Assembly: GCF_003002875.1 (NCBI RefSeq)
Contig: NZ_PVTH01000001.1
Span: 186,001 to 250,000 of the forward strand
DNA: 64,000 nt
DNA from: Arcticibacter pallidicorallinus
Lineage (GTDB): Bacteria > Bacteroidota > Bacteroidia > Sphingobacteriales > Sphingobacteriaceae
Direction: 5' to 3'
Shown here: piece after piece, positions 52,493-61,725 of the stretch
How positions within the stretch are numbered: position 1 is the first letter of the stretch
How the letters are laid out: each line of letters opens with the position of its first letter
The notes under the pieces: generated by a model
What the model was told of the DNA's origin: nothing
The model's database searches: none
Seen by the model: only the letters and a program-made list of their open reading frames with translations
Made by a program: the position numbers and the translations under genes

Positions 52493-53407
52493 ATGTTAGA
52501 TATCGTCATCGAATCCCGAAGTGCTATTCTCAGTCCCGCTGTCAAAGTGAAACGTATTCTTCCGTTTCGCCTGCGGAGAATGATCGGGCCTTTTATTTTC
52601 ATGGATCATGCGGGCCCCATTTCCGCTATGCCGCAGCAGCCCTCGACGCTCGATGTCCTTCCGCACCCGCATATCGGCCTGTCGACGGTTAGCTATCTGT
52701 TCGGGGGACAGGTTACTCACCGTGACAGCCTGGGCGTAGAACAGATCATTCGTCCCGGAGAAGTCAACTGGATGACCGCCGGAAGCGGCATCTCCCATTC
52801 AGAACGGTTTGAAGACCCCGCTTCTCTTGCCGGGGGACTGGAGATGATCCAGACCTGGGTTGCACTGCCAGAGCGCGACGAAGAAGCTGCGCCCTCCTTT
52901 AATAACTATACCCCGGAACAGCTTCCTGTCTATACAGATAAGGGTGTTTGGATGCGACTCATCGCAGGGGATGCGTACGGACTGAAGAATGGTGTCAAGA
53001 CGAATTCGCCCCTGTTTTACCTCCATGTGGTCCTGCAGAAAGGGGCAGCATTCGGCTTGCCTCGGGAGCATTCAGAAAGAGGCTTTTACATCGTGAAGGG
53101 AAGCATGGAAATTTCCGGCATCACCTACACAGCCGGAAAGATGCTGGTGTTCAGCAAAGGCGTCGATCCCTTGCTGATAGCGAAAGAGGATACCACCCTG
53201 ATGCTTCTCGGCGGTGAGCCCTTAGGCGAACGCTTTATCTGGTGGAACTTTGTCTCTTCCAGGAAAGAACGTATCGAACAGGCCAAAGAAGACTGGAAGC
53301 AGGGGAGGATTATCCTGCCCCCAAACGACGATAAGGAGTTTATCCCCCTGCCCGATGATAAATTCAGACCCGCCGGAAGTAGCCCGAGACCCGAGCCGCT
53401 TTCCTAA
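52493..53407 (+). CDS. pirin-family protein
   Basis: 304 residues, two cupin folds. Metal ligands His58, His60 (HPHIGL), His102 and Glu104 (SHSERF) are intact in the N-terminal cupin. Bacterial pirins may act as quercetinases or as redox-linked regulators. The C-terminal cupin covers about 180-275. Single gene. Confidence 0.92.
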   Translation: MLDIVIESRSAILSPAVKVKRILPFRLRRMIGPFIFMDHAGPISAMPQQPSTLDVLPHPHIGLSTVSYLFGGQVTHRDSLGVEQIIRPGEVNWMTAGSGISHSERFEDPASLAGGLEMIQTWVALPERDEEAAPSFNNYTPEQLPVYTDKGVWMRLIAGDAYGLKNGVKTNSPLFYLHVVLQKGAAFGLPREHSERGFYIVKGSMEISGITYTAGKMLVFSKGVDPLLIAKEDTTLMLLGGEPLGERFIWWNFVSSRKERIEQAKEDWKQGRIILPPNDDKEFIPLPDDKFRPAGSSPRPEPLS

Positions 53408-53558
53408 CGGCAAAAAAAACACTTCCGGGCAAGGTATTATCTATTAGCACGAATGCTACATTGTTTCATTACATGAAATATCGTTGCTCGCTTTTCGAGA
53501 AAAACAGCTCATTTTGGTAATTTCCTACAAAAGATTGGTAAGAAATAGGAGATATTCC

Positions 53559-53592
53559 TTTTGACAAATCGAAAAATAAGTCAGTATCTTAG
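53559..53592 (+). promoter_or_regulatory. probable promoter of the third susCD locus
   Basis: TTTTG (53559-53563), 21 bases, TATCTTAG (53585-53592; one base off TAnnTTTG). Transcription would start near 53598, giving a leader of about 335 bases. Confidence 0.5.
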
Positions 53593-53660
53593 ATTTATAT
53601 CCAATTGAGACCGACTCATTCTTTGAGAAAGCGAGCGATTGATAAAGAGTTCGACTGAAA

Positions 53661-53676
53661 ATGAAAACGTTTTCAT
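53661..53676. promoter_or_regulatory. LacI-family operator palindrome
   Basis: ATGAAAACGTTTTCAT is a perfect 16-base palindrome and fits the LacI/CRE pattern TGWNANCGNTNWCA at every position. It lies about 60 bases after the predicted start site and about 260 bases before the susC gene. No LacI-type gene is in the window. Confidence 0.7.
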
Positions 53677-53749
53677 AAAGCTGATAGCCATTTAAACGTT
53701 CAAATCCGGTGCTTACTTAACTAACTACGACAAACCAAATAAACCAAAT

Positions 53750-53821
53750 ATGAAGCAGTCTTTACTTACCTCCTTTTATTGTTGTTCCCAATCAACTTAT
53801 AGGATCTGGCAGATCTCCTGA
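53750..53821 (+). other. short ORF in the susC leader, likely signal-peptide remnant
   Basis: ATG at 53750 opens 23 codons (MKQSLLTSFYCC...). With one base inserted in the T run near 53776 the reading becomes MKQSLLTSFLLLFPINL, a SusC-like signal start. It may be a frameshifted old N terminus or a leader peptide. Confidence 0.4.
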
Positions 53822-53932
53822 CCGAAGAGCGTTATGGATGCGCTCCCTCAGTCTTTACGTAAAAGCGACTGAATGACTTTCGCAAGCTGAAAGCCTGTGA
53901 AGGATTTTTCAATTAACCAGTGATAGAAAATT

Positions 53933-56900
53933 ATGGACTCAACATGTATTAAAAACCGCAGTATGCGGCCGATGGGCTTGCGACTAATTACCAGGGTACT
54001 CTCCCTTGCATTAGTAGCAGGACCATTGCAACTAGCAGCTAAAAACCATTTAAAAAAACCCGCCGGCAAAGAGTTACACACTGTAGCTGCTGCTCCCATC
54101 AAAGGCATCGTCCGCGATGAACAGAACGAGCCGCTTCCCGGAGCAACAGTTAGATTAAAGGGAGGTTCTGCCTCTGCAATTACCGGTGTGAACGGTGCTT
54201 TTACCATCAACGCCAACAGAGGTGATATCCTCGTTATCAGTTTCATAGGATTCGGTGATAAGGAAGTTAAAATTGCAAATGAAACATCCACCCTGAACAT
54301 TACACTGGAGCCGACTGACCGTACCTTGAATGAAGTAGTGGTAGTCGGTTATGGTACCGTCAAAAGACGTGATCTTACCGGATCTGTTTCATCGGTTAAA
54401 GCGGAGGAAATTACCGCTAGACCAGGGCCTAACCCCATGGAGTCGCTCCAGGGAAGGGTAGCGGGTCTGGACATTACGCGATCATCCGGACAGCCGGGGG
54501 CTCCTGTCAACCTGCAGCTTCGTGGTACCCGCTCCTTTACCGCAAGCGGCAATCCATTGTTCATTATTAATGGTCTTCCGGGCGACTACGAAACCTTAAA
54601 CCCCTACGATATCGAATCCATTGAAGTATTGAAAGATGCCTCTTCGACTGCCGTCTATGGTTCGGCAGGTGCGAACGGGGTAATTATCATTACTACGAAA
54701 GGTGGAAAAGCTGGTAAAATAAGTGTTGATTTTAACTCGTTCTACGGCTACAATGGCTGGTCTGTCACTCCCGAAGTTCGTAAAGGCGACGATTACTTAC
54801 AAGCCAAGCGTGATGCCTTCAAGTATGTGTTCGATGCCACCGCTAATAAGTGGACCACTACCGGAGCCCTGTGGCAGTCGCCCGCAGACGACGAAACGAT
54901 CTTCGGTCCTCAACGATACGAGACCTTTAAGCGAGGCCAATTTGTAGACTGGGCAGATGAATTTCTTCGTGATAATGCAGGCACGCAGAACTATAGCCTG
55001 GGTGTATCCGGGGGAACTGACCGGACTAAGGCATATATATCCTTCAATCATGCAGACGAGAAGGGTCAGTACAACGGAGACCAGTATAAGCTGTATTCGA
55101 CCAGTATGCGCATCGACCATAAAATAAGAGATTGGATCTCCGTGGGAGGTAACCTCCAGGCATCTTATGTCGACAGGGATAAAGCTCAGGACAAACTCGA
55201 GAATGCGCTGGTAACCGACCCGCTGGTAAGACCTTACAGGGAAGATGGCACACTGAATCCGGATCTTGGAAACAACGTGTACAACCTTCTTTTGGATTAT
55301 CAGCCCGGGGTTTACGGAAACGTGGATAACAATTCCAAGATTTTCTTAAATCCATACATTGAGTTAAAGCCGCTGAAGGGGCTTACCTTTCTGACCCGTG
55401 CCGGTGTTCATATGAACTATCTGAACACCTATCGCTTTGATGGTGTGGGTTCTGTAAATTATACGTATGTCAACGCAGGTATCGCTAAAGCGCAGGTCAC
55501 ACAAAACCGCGTGCAGGAGCTGCAATGGGAAAATATTCTGACGTACAACTTCAAGGTGGCTAAAGATCATGACTTTACGCTTACCGGTGTGACCTCCTGG
55601 ATCGATAATCAGAAAACGAATACAGAAATGGTCCAGAATAACGTAGCGTCCAATAACTTCAAATGGTATAAGTTCAGCGGTGATGAGAATACCAGAGCGA
55701 CGTCAAGTTATGAAATGTATAAGACCCTGGGCTTAATGGCGCGTGTTAATTACTCGTATTTGGGTAAGTACCTATTTTCCGCTTCCATACGTCGCGATGG
55801 ATCATCGGTGTTGTACACGGAAAACCAATGGGATAACTTCCCTGCATTATCGGCAGGCTGGAGGATCTCCGACGAGAATTTCATGGCCGGAACCAAAGAC
55901 TGGCTTGACAATTTGAAACTCCGCGCAAGCTGGGGTATTGCAGGAACGGCTAAAATACTTCCCTATAGCTCCGTCTCCATTATGGAAAGCAATAATATGT
56001 CGCTGGGGGGTGTAACACAGCCCATCTTCCGTAACTCGCAGTTTCTCACCAATCCCAATCTTGGATGGGAGAAATCCAGAAATCTGAATTTTGGTTTAGA
56101 TGCCTCCTTCTTCAAGAACCGTATTGATTTGGCATTAGACTATTACACCACGAACACCGACGGCGTAATTTACAGCGTTAACTCACCGGTCATTTACGGA
56201 TCATACAGACCAGGTGTCCTCTATCAGACTAATATTAATATCGCCGAGACCAGAAATAAAGGTTTTGAGCTTACGCTGAATACCCGCAATATCGTTAGCC
56301 GGAACTTTGAATGGACCACTTCAGCGGCGTTCGCAGTAAACAGAGATAAAATCCTGAACTTAACAGGCGGAACAGCGAATAACATCGTGAACGGAAACTA
56401 TTCCCTTACACTGGGCGAACCAATAAATTCCTTCCGTAACTATAAACTTGACGGCGTATGGCAGATCGGAGAAGAGGTTGATGCCGCAGTCTTTGGCAAA
56501 CGTCCCGGTGATATAAAGGTTAACGTTCCTGGAATGGAGCAGCTCGCACCGGGTGTATTTACCAAACAAGCTGTGAACGGCACACCAATGTATTATTACA
56601 CCGACCTTGCAGAAGCTCAAAAATATAATCCGGAATTGACTGCAGCGAATTCACGGTATAATTACAGTGCCAATGACTATCAGATCGTGGGACATAACAA
56701 TCCCGATTGGTCACTCGGTCTGCAAAATCAGTTTAAATTCAAAGGCTTTGACCTGGGTGTCTATACCTACTTCAGATTCGGACAAACTATTTCCTATAAC
56801 ATGATGGGATGGTATCAGCCTAGTGCTTTCGCCATAAATGCAAGTCCCCCAAGAACATTCCCTACCCATTTCAACTACTGGACGCCTGAAAATCCATCAA

Positions 56901-57196
56901 ACGATTTTCCGGTCATGAATAATCTGGCCTCTCCATCAACCATGACAGGATTCTCAGGTCTGAACTACGTAGACGGTTCGTTCTTTAAAATTAAGAATAT
57001 CACCCTGGGATATACATTGCCGACAAATATCCTGCAGAAGATCTCCATGCAGAGAGTGCGTTTTTATGGCACGATTACCAATCCTTTGGTTGTCGCCAAG
57101 AGCCCGCTGCTGAAACAGTATGACCCGGAGATGAATGGAGAGTTGGATTATCCATTAACCAAGCAGGTAGTACTCGGATTGAACGTCACTTTTTAA
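53933..57196 (+). CDS. SusC/RagA-family TonB-linked outer membrane receptor
   Basis: 1087 residues from ATG 53933; an ATG at 53963 (MRPMGLRL) is an equal or better start for the signal peptide (cut near QLAA). CarboxypepD_reg domain (about 58-125; IKGIVRDEQNEPLPGATVRL), TonB-box region EVVVVGYG (about 136-143), plug (to about 260) and barrel ending VVLGLNVTF. Likely glycan importer, induced when a LacI-type repressor leaves the operator upstream. Its susD follows by 22 bases. Confidence 0.94.
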   Translation: MDSTCIKNRSMRPMGLRLITRVLSLALVAGPLQLAAKNHLKKPAGKELHTVAAAPIKGIVRDEQNEPLPGATVRLKGGSASAITGVNGAFTINANRGDILVISFIGFGDKEVKIANETSTLNITLEPTDRTLNEVVVVGYGTVKRRDLTGSVSSVKAEEITARPGPNPMESLQGRVAGLDITRSSGQPGAPVNLQLRGTRSFTASGNPLFIINGLPGDYETLNPYDIESIEVLKDASSTAVYGSAGANGVIIITTKGGKAGKISVDFNSFYGYNGWSVTPEVRKGDDYLQAKRDAFKYVFDATANKWTTTGALWQSPADDETIFGPQRYETFKRGQFVDWADEFLRDNAGTQNYSLGVSGGTDRTKAYISFNHADEKGQYNGDQYKLYSTSMRIDHKIRDWISVGGNLQASYVDRDKAQDKLENALVTDPLVRPYREDGTLNPDLGNNVYNLLLDYQPGVYGNVDNNSKIFLNPYIELKPLKGLTFLTRAGVHMNYLNTYRFDGVGSVNYTYVNAGIAKAQVTQNRVQELQWENILTYNFKVAKDHDFTLTGVTSWIDNQKTNTEMVQNNVASNNFKWYKFSGDENTRATSSYEMYKTLGLMARVNYSYLGKYLFSASIRRDGSSVLYTENQWDNFPALSAGWRISDENFMAGTKDWLDNLKLRASWGIAGTAKILPYSSVSIMESNNMSLGGVTQPIFRNSQFLTNPNLGWEKSRNLNFGLDASFFKNRIDLALDYYTTNTDGVIYSVNSPVIYGSYRPGVLYQTNINIAETRNKGFELTLNTRNIVSRNFEWTTSAAFAVNRDKILNLTGGTANNIVNGNYSLTLGEPINSFRNYKLDGVWQIGEEVDAAVFGKRPGDIKVNVPGMEQLAPGVFTKQAVNGTPMYYYTDLAEAQKYNPELTAANSRYNYSANDYQIVGHNNPDWSLGLQNQFKFKGFDLGVYTYFRFGQTISYNMMGWYQPSAFAINASPPRTFPTHFNYWTPENPSNDFPVMNNLASPSTMTGFSGLNYVDGSFFKIKNITLGYTLPTNILQKISMQRVRFYGTITNPLVVAKSPLLKQYDPEMNGELDYPLTKQVVLGLNVTF

Positions 57197-57218
57197 TCAG
57201 GCCAAAAAATTTATACAC

Positions 57219-59279
57219 ATGAATACTCAAAATATAAGAAGCATATTATATAAATGTGGGGTCGGTCTGATGATCGCACTAGCTGTGCCATCATGCAAGC
57301 TCGACGAATACAATCCCACTTCTTTATCGGAAGAGAATGTCCTGAGGGATTTTAACGGCTGGAAAGCTTTCCAGTCAAACTGTTATACCGGGCTCTGGGG
57401 CTCGCTTATCGGGATGCCTTACGGATTGGTTTCAGAAGCCGGTACCGACCTCTGGACCTTCCCGTATAATAACCACAATCAGTTCAGGGACATCCTCGCT
57501 TACGAAGAGTTTACCAACAGTTCGGGGGTGGTAAGAAACGTCTGGGATTTTGCATACGGCTCTATAAATGCCTGCAACAAGACGATCCAGTTAGCCACTG
57601 AGTTAGAGGATGGCGATGCCAATGATATCAAGGTACTGGTTGCAGAAGCCCAGTTCCTGAGAGCCTATTACTACTCGGTTCTGGTAACCCAGTTCGGTAG
57701 TGTTCCGCTGATCATAGTCGATACTCCTGAAAAAAGCCTGACTCCACAGCGCAACCCTGTTCCGGAGATCTATACGCAGATCGTAGCCGATTTAACAGCT
57801 GCCTCACAAAACCTGCCGGTACAGCCGTATGAAAATAATGCTCAGCGTGCGACCAAAAAAGCTGCACTCGGACTCCTTGCCCGCGTCTATGCGCAGGGAG
57901 CGGGCGAAGGCTTAAGTGAGAACGGCAAAACGTACTGGCAGCGCGCCAAAGAAGTTGCGGATGACCTGATCAACAACCAGGCTCAGTACAATGCTGCGTT
58001 GTACACAGATTTCTCGCAGGTTTTCGCTTCCGCCAACAACCGCAATAATGCGGAATCTTTGTTCTCCGCTTACGGAGTTGATCCTTATAACCCATCATAC
58101 GATGTGTTTACAGGTAATACAAGACCCAATCTGTACCTTCATTTTTATCCTAAATTTGACGATGCTTTCAGCACTTCAGACGTATTTAAAAGAGGCGTAA
58201 ACTCCAATACCTCCAACGCTTATTACGGGCGTTTAAATCAGCAGTTTTTTGCGCCTACCAAATATCTGATCAATTGCTTCGACGCCCGCTATGATAAACG
58301 TTGGGAAAATACGTTTGCTACAGCATTCGCCAATTATTCCGGAGAGCAGGCCAGAGCTAGTTTAGGAACCTCCGTTCCCGCACCGGCAAACGTGGCTTAC
58401 AGTGCGGCTACCGTTACACTAACGGCGGCTATGTGCACCAAATACGGTATCGATCCTTCACATATCGGGAAAAAGATCTATCCGTATGCCGACGTAAACG
58501 CACGTAATGCTTCTCAGAATGCGACCTGGCAGTATATTCCTAAGATATGGAAAAAGGGTGCTTATACAGGTGCGACTTCCGAACTGGAGACCGTAGCCAA
58601 TGCCAATGTGCATCCTTATCCGCTGGCTGCCGATGAAGACCGGTTTTTCGCCTACCTGAGTAAAGACAGACTGAGCGCCGAAGACAAAAAAGCCCGCGGG
58701 TATGTTACAGTGAATATTGACGACCTGTTTGACGCTTCAGACCCTTCGGGCAGCACCTACAAAACGGTTAGTCCGAATAACGGATTAACACCGTCGAGCC
58801 TGGCCAACCTGTTCCCTGCGATGATGAAGTTTAACCACAACTTCGACGGTGCATGGTTAGGTTCAAACTTCCAGCAAAAGCTGGGTAATATCATGGTGAT
58901 GCGTATGGCAGAAGTGTATCTGCTTGCTGCGGAGGCTACTCTGCAGGCCAATGGTAACGGGGCCGCGGCCGCCGGATATCTGAATGAATTACGTAAACGC
59001 GCCTGCAGAAATGCCGCTGACTTCAACACCGCAACAGGGATGCAGCTTACATCCGCTACCATGAACGATGTGTTCGATGAGTACGCACGTGAACTTTGCG
59101 GCGAGTTTAACCGTTGGGCCCTCTTGAAACGTAATAAGGCGTTTGAAACCAGGCTGCCAACTTACAACAAAACAGCGGCTGCGAATTTCGCACCTGCCAA
59201 GCACTATAACCGGCCAATTCCGTTTAACTTCCTCAATACGATCAATAATGCGGATGAATTCGGTAACAACGGTTACTAG
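57219..59279 (+). CDS. SusD/RagB-family lipoprotein, large type
   Basis: 686 residues, longer than the usual 500-550. Lipobox PSC (Cys26 in AVPSCKLDE). SusD motifs: LDEYNPTSLSEENVLRDFNG, AEAQFLRAYYYSVLVTQFG, and C-terminal RELCGEFNRWALLKR. The extra length is in the middle (about 330-500) between SusD helices. Lid of the SusC above. No glycosidase follows. Confidence 0.93.
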   Translation: MNTQNIRSILYKCGVGLMIALAVPSCKLDEYNPTSLSEENVLRDFNGWKAFQSNCYTGLWGSLIGMPYGLVSEAGTDLWTFPYNNHNQFRDILAYEEFTNSSGVVRNVWDFAYGSINACNKTIQLATELEDGDANDIKVLVAEAQFLRAYYYSVLVTQFGSVPLIIVDTPEKSLTPQRNPVPEIYTQIVADLTAASQNLPVQPYENNAQRATKKAALGLLARVYAQGAGEGLSENGKTYWQRAKEVADDLINNQAQYNAALYTDFSQVFASANNRNNAESLFSAYGVDPYNPSYDVFTGNTRPNLYLHFYPKFDDAFSTSDVFKRGVNSNTSNAYYGRLNQQFFAPTKYLINCFDARYDKRWENTFATAFANYSGEQARASLGTSVPAPANVAYSAATVTLTAAMCTKYGIDPSHIGKKIYPYADVNARNASQNATWQYIPKIWKKGAYTGATSELETVANANVHPYPLAADEDRFFAYLSKDRLSAEDKKARGYVTVNIDDLFDASDPSGSTYKTVSPNNGLTPSSLANLFPAMMKFNHNFDGAWLGSNFQQKLGNIMVMRMAEVYLLAAEATLQANGNGAAAAGYLNELRKRACRNAADFNTATGMQLTSATMNDVFDEYARELCGEFNRWALLKRNKAFETRLPTYNKTAAANFAPAKHYNRPIPFNFLNTINNADEFGNNGY

Positions 59280-59306
59280 AAAATAAAAATTTGATTGCCT
59301 TTAGTT

Positions 59307-59340
59307 TAGCAGGGGCGTACCGCTGAGGTCGTCCCTGCTA
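59307..59340 (+). terminator. hairpin after the large susD
   Basis: TAGCAGGGGCG (59307-59317) pairs with CGTCCCTGCTA (59330-59340) with one G-U pair. No long U tract follows, so termination may be partial and the AraC gene 16 bases later may be read through. Confidence 0.6.
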
Positions 59341-59355
59341 TCTGCGTAATAAAAT

Positions 59356-60240
59356 ATGAAGCCCCTATTTCACAAAGTTTCCTTACAGCTCGAGAGTTCG
59401 TACAATATTCGTCACGACAGAAAACCTCATTTTGTCGGTATCTGGCATTATCATCCCGAGCTGGAACTTCACTATGTTATCAAGGGGGAGGGCTTAAGTT
59501 TTATCGGCAATACGATCCGGAATTTCTCTCCCGGTGATATCGTTTTGCTGGGCGAGAATCTTCCGCATACCTTCCGTTGTAAGGAAGAATACCATCAGAA
59601 TAACCCTGACCTCGAGATAGAGGTCATTGTGATGCACTTTTTGCCCGACTGCCTGGGCCCGCAGTTTCTAAGCCTTCCGGATGCCCATCACCTGAATAAA
59701 CTTTTCGAGAAGGCCAGAAGCGGATTAAGCTTTACCGGTACGACCGCCAAAAAATTGGCCGTACTGATGCGCCAGATATTGCAAGTCTCGGGACTGGAGA
59801 GGATCATTACCGTTTTATCAATTTTACGGACGATGGCAGAGAGTGAGGAGTTCGATATCATATCTTCAGGCTCGGGGATCTTCTACCGCTCCAGCGAAGC
59901 GGATAATATTAAGTTGAACAAAATCTACAATTACACGCTGGCCAACTATCGCAAAGATCTCACTCTGACGGAGATCGCTTCGGTTAGTAATCTGAGCGTT
60001 ACCTCATTTTGCAGGTATTTCAAACTCATGACCCGAAAAACCTACTACCACTTCTTAATCGAGATCCGGATCAGCCATGCCTGTCGCGCCCTGGTCGAAG
60101 ATAAGGCGCCAACCGAACAGATCTGTTCTGATTGTGGCTTCAATAACGTGTCCAATTTCTACCGCCATTTCAAGAGAGTAACCGGAATGACGCCTTTCGA
60201 TTATAAGCGGAAGTACCTGAACAAGGTAATGGTGCATTGA
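59356..60240 (+). CDS. AraC-family transcriptional regulator with cupin sensor
   Basis: 294 residues. An N-terminal cupin (about 20-110; HYHPELELHYVIKGEGLSFIG, FSPGDIVLLGENLPH) and two C-terminal helix-turn-helix motifs (about 190-290; LTLTEIASVSNLSVTSFCRY, TEQICSDCGFNNVSNFYRHF). Cytoplasmic, DNA-binding when a sugar-like ligand is bound. Its place after the susCD pair suggests it controls it. Confidence 0.93.
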   Translation: MKPLFHKVSLQLESSYNIRHDRKPHFVGIWHYHPELELHYVIKGEGLSFIGNTIRNFSPGDIVLLGENLPHTFRCKEEYHQNNPDLEIEVIVMHFLPDCLGPQFLSLPDAHHLNKLFEKARSGLSFTGTTAKKLAVLMRQILQVSGLERIITVLSILRTMAESEEFDIISSGSGIFYRSSEADNIKLNKIYNYTLANYRKDLTLTEIASVSNLSVTSFCRYFKLMTRKTYYHFLIEIRISHACRALVEDKAPTEQICSDCGFNNVSNFYRHFKRVTGMTPFDYKRKYLNKVMVH

Positions 60241-60256
60241 GAGCGCGGTGGATAAC

Positions 60257-61402
60257 CTATAGTTCAAACCAATCGAAGTTGAATTTGACGCCTAGCAGAC
60301 CGAATAATTTTCCACGATCGGGATCGTATTGAATATCTAAGGGCAGAGAAATTTCATTGTTTAGCCGAAAGCGGAGGGTACCGTTCAGCGTAAGGAATTC
60401 ATCCTTTTCATTTGAATAGATCACCTTTGAGCGTTTATTATAAGTGGAGCTTAGCTTTATTTCCAATATCGATTTGTCATTGTTTCTGTCCCGGAAGACG
60501 CAGTTTAAACCCCCTTCCAAACTGATAATTCGTCTGTTGAGATCCCGGCCGTTTGAAAGTGAGTCGTCAAGTAAACTATACTGTGCCTTGATGTCAAATT
60601 CAAGGCTGCTCTTCCTGCCGATTTTCATAAAGCCGGAGGTGGCTCTTGTACTCAGATTAATATCCTCAATCTCGCCATTGGAAAAGGTGGAAGCTTCTGA
60701 ACCCACAGTCCATAATAGCTTGTATTTATAACTATCGACAAGCTCCTCGTAGATGTCTTTGACGTTTTGGGCAAAACTAAAGTCCCCGCTGATAGTATCC
60801 TGGTTTAAGGGCAGACCGGTAATTAAGTCCTGTGATTCTTGACTGAGAGAACGAAATTTAATATTGGCGTCATTAAGAAAGCCGTTTAGTTCGTTATTCA
60901 TTTCCTGAAGCTTTTTAATGTCGTGACCATATTGCTCACTCAGGGCTTGTTCTACCGCATTAAAAAAAATCGTTGATCTGTTTAATTTGTGGGATAACAA
61001 CAGCGAAAAGTCTTTAGCGACTGAGAAGTCGCGTTTGTTAATGATTGCGTAGCGATACCCGAAGCTGGCACCGTTAAATCTGTACTTTTCATCCATCTTC
61101 AAGTCAAAATCGAGGTTGGAGTTTCTCCAGAACGACTGGGATTTATACAATGAATCTATATTTAAATCCGGATTGACCTTCAGGCGAAGAGCGAACAGAT
61201 TGGATGAAAACCGGAACCTCTTCTCCTCGCCGGACAGATCCGTCAGTGCCAGCTGAAAGAAGTCTGTCAAGACATCCCGAAAGTTTCCGCTTCGGATATC
61301 CCCATCTGACTTGATAACGGACAGAGTATCCGCCTGGCTGCTTTGACAAAAAGCATGATGAAAGGATACGATAAGTGTGAGGAATATTGCTATTTTTTTC
61401 AT
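60257..61402 (-). CDS. outer-membrane-like protein of unknown function
   Basis: 381 residues from ATG 61402 (MKKIAIFLTLIVSF); a longer frame to 61522 overlaps the upstream gene and is rejected. Signal peptide (1-20, cut near AFCQ). A central helical region (about 140-240) with many Gln, Leu and Asp sits between beta-rich parts; the end (LFGLLGVKFNFDWFEL) is a typical terminal barrel strand. Possible outer membrane protein. One base after the 92-residue gene. Confidence 0.65.
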   Translation of the reverse strand: MKKIAIFLTLIVSFHHAFCQSSQADTLSVIKSDGDIRSGNFRDVLTDFFQLALTDLSGEEKRFRFSSNLFALRLKVNPDLNIDSLYKSQSFWRNSNLDFDLKMDEKYRFNGASFGYRYAIINKRDFSVAKDFSLLLSHKLNRSTIFFNAVEQALSEQYGHDIKKLQEMNNELNGFLNDANIKFRSLSQESQDLITGLPLNQDTISGDFSFAQNVKDIYEELVDSYKYKLLWTVGSEASTFSNGEIEDINLSTRATSGFMKIGRKSSLEFDIKAQYSLLDDSLSNGRDLNRRIISLEGGLNCVFRDRNNDKSILEIKLSSTYNKRSKVIYSNEKDEFLTLNGTLRFRLNNEISLPLDIQYDPDRGKLFGLLGVKFNFDWFEL

Positions 61403-61403
61403 C

Positions 61404-61682
61404 CTAAATGATCTCCATAACGTAGCCTTTGTAGATCGGGCCTTCAGGAAAACTGTCAGGGGTAGAGGGATTTGTCGGCTCGCTGATAGTAAACGCAGTC
61501 CCCCCGGAGGGCGATACGCCATTTATAGATACTAAATATAGCCCTGCGTCTGTATCCAGTGACTTTACACCTGATCCCTTGACGGCAAACGTGCTGTAAA
61601 CAAGTCCGTTCCTTCTTAATTTAACTTCAATAAAGCCAAATGTTCCACCTTGAAACTCCGCGGAAAAATTGATTGTTTTCAT
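61404..61682 (-). CDS. small beta-rich protein, unknown
   Basis: 92 residues from ATG 61682 (MKTINFSAEFQGG), no signal peptide. Beta-rich with Gly/Ser turns (KGSGVKSLDTDAGLYLVSIN). Lies between the M15 peptidase and the outer membrane-like gene, so it is probably co-transcribed and may be an accessory or immunity-type protein. Not recognised. Confidence 0.6.
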   Translation of the reverse strand: MKTINFSAEFQGGTFGFIEVKLRRNGLVYSTFAVKGSGVKSLDTDAGLYLVSINGVSPSGGTAFTISEPTNPSTPDSFPEGPIYKGYVMEII

Positions 61683-61725
61683 GTCAGGCTGAATGATGCA
61701 ATAACTGGCAATGGTTGCTTGTATC

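Noticed and set aside
61403-61522. N-terminal extension of the outer-membrane-like protein
   Set aside because: It overlaps the 92-residue gene, lacks a signal pattern, and MKKIAIFL at 61402 gives a clean signal peptide.
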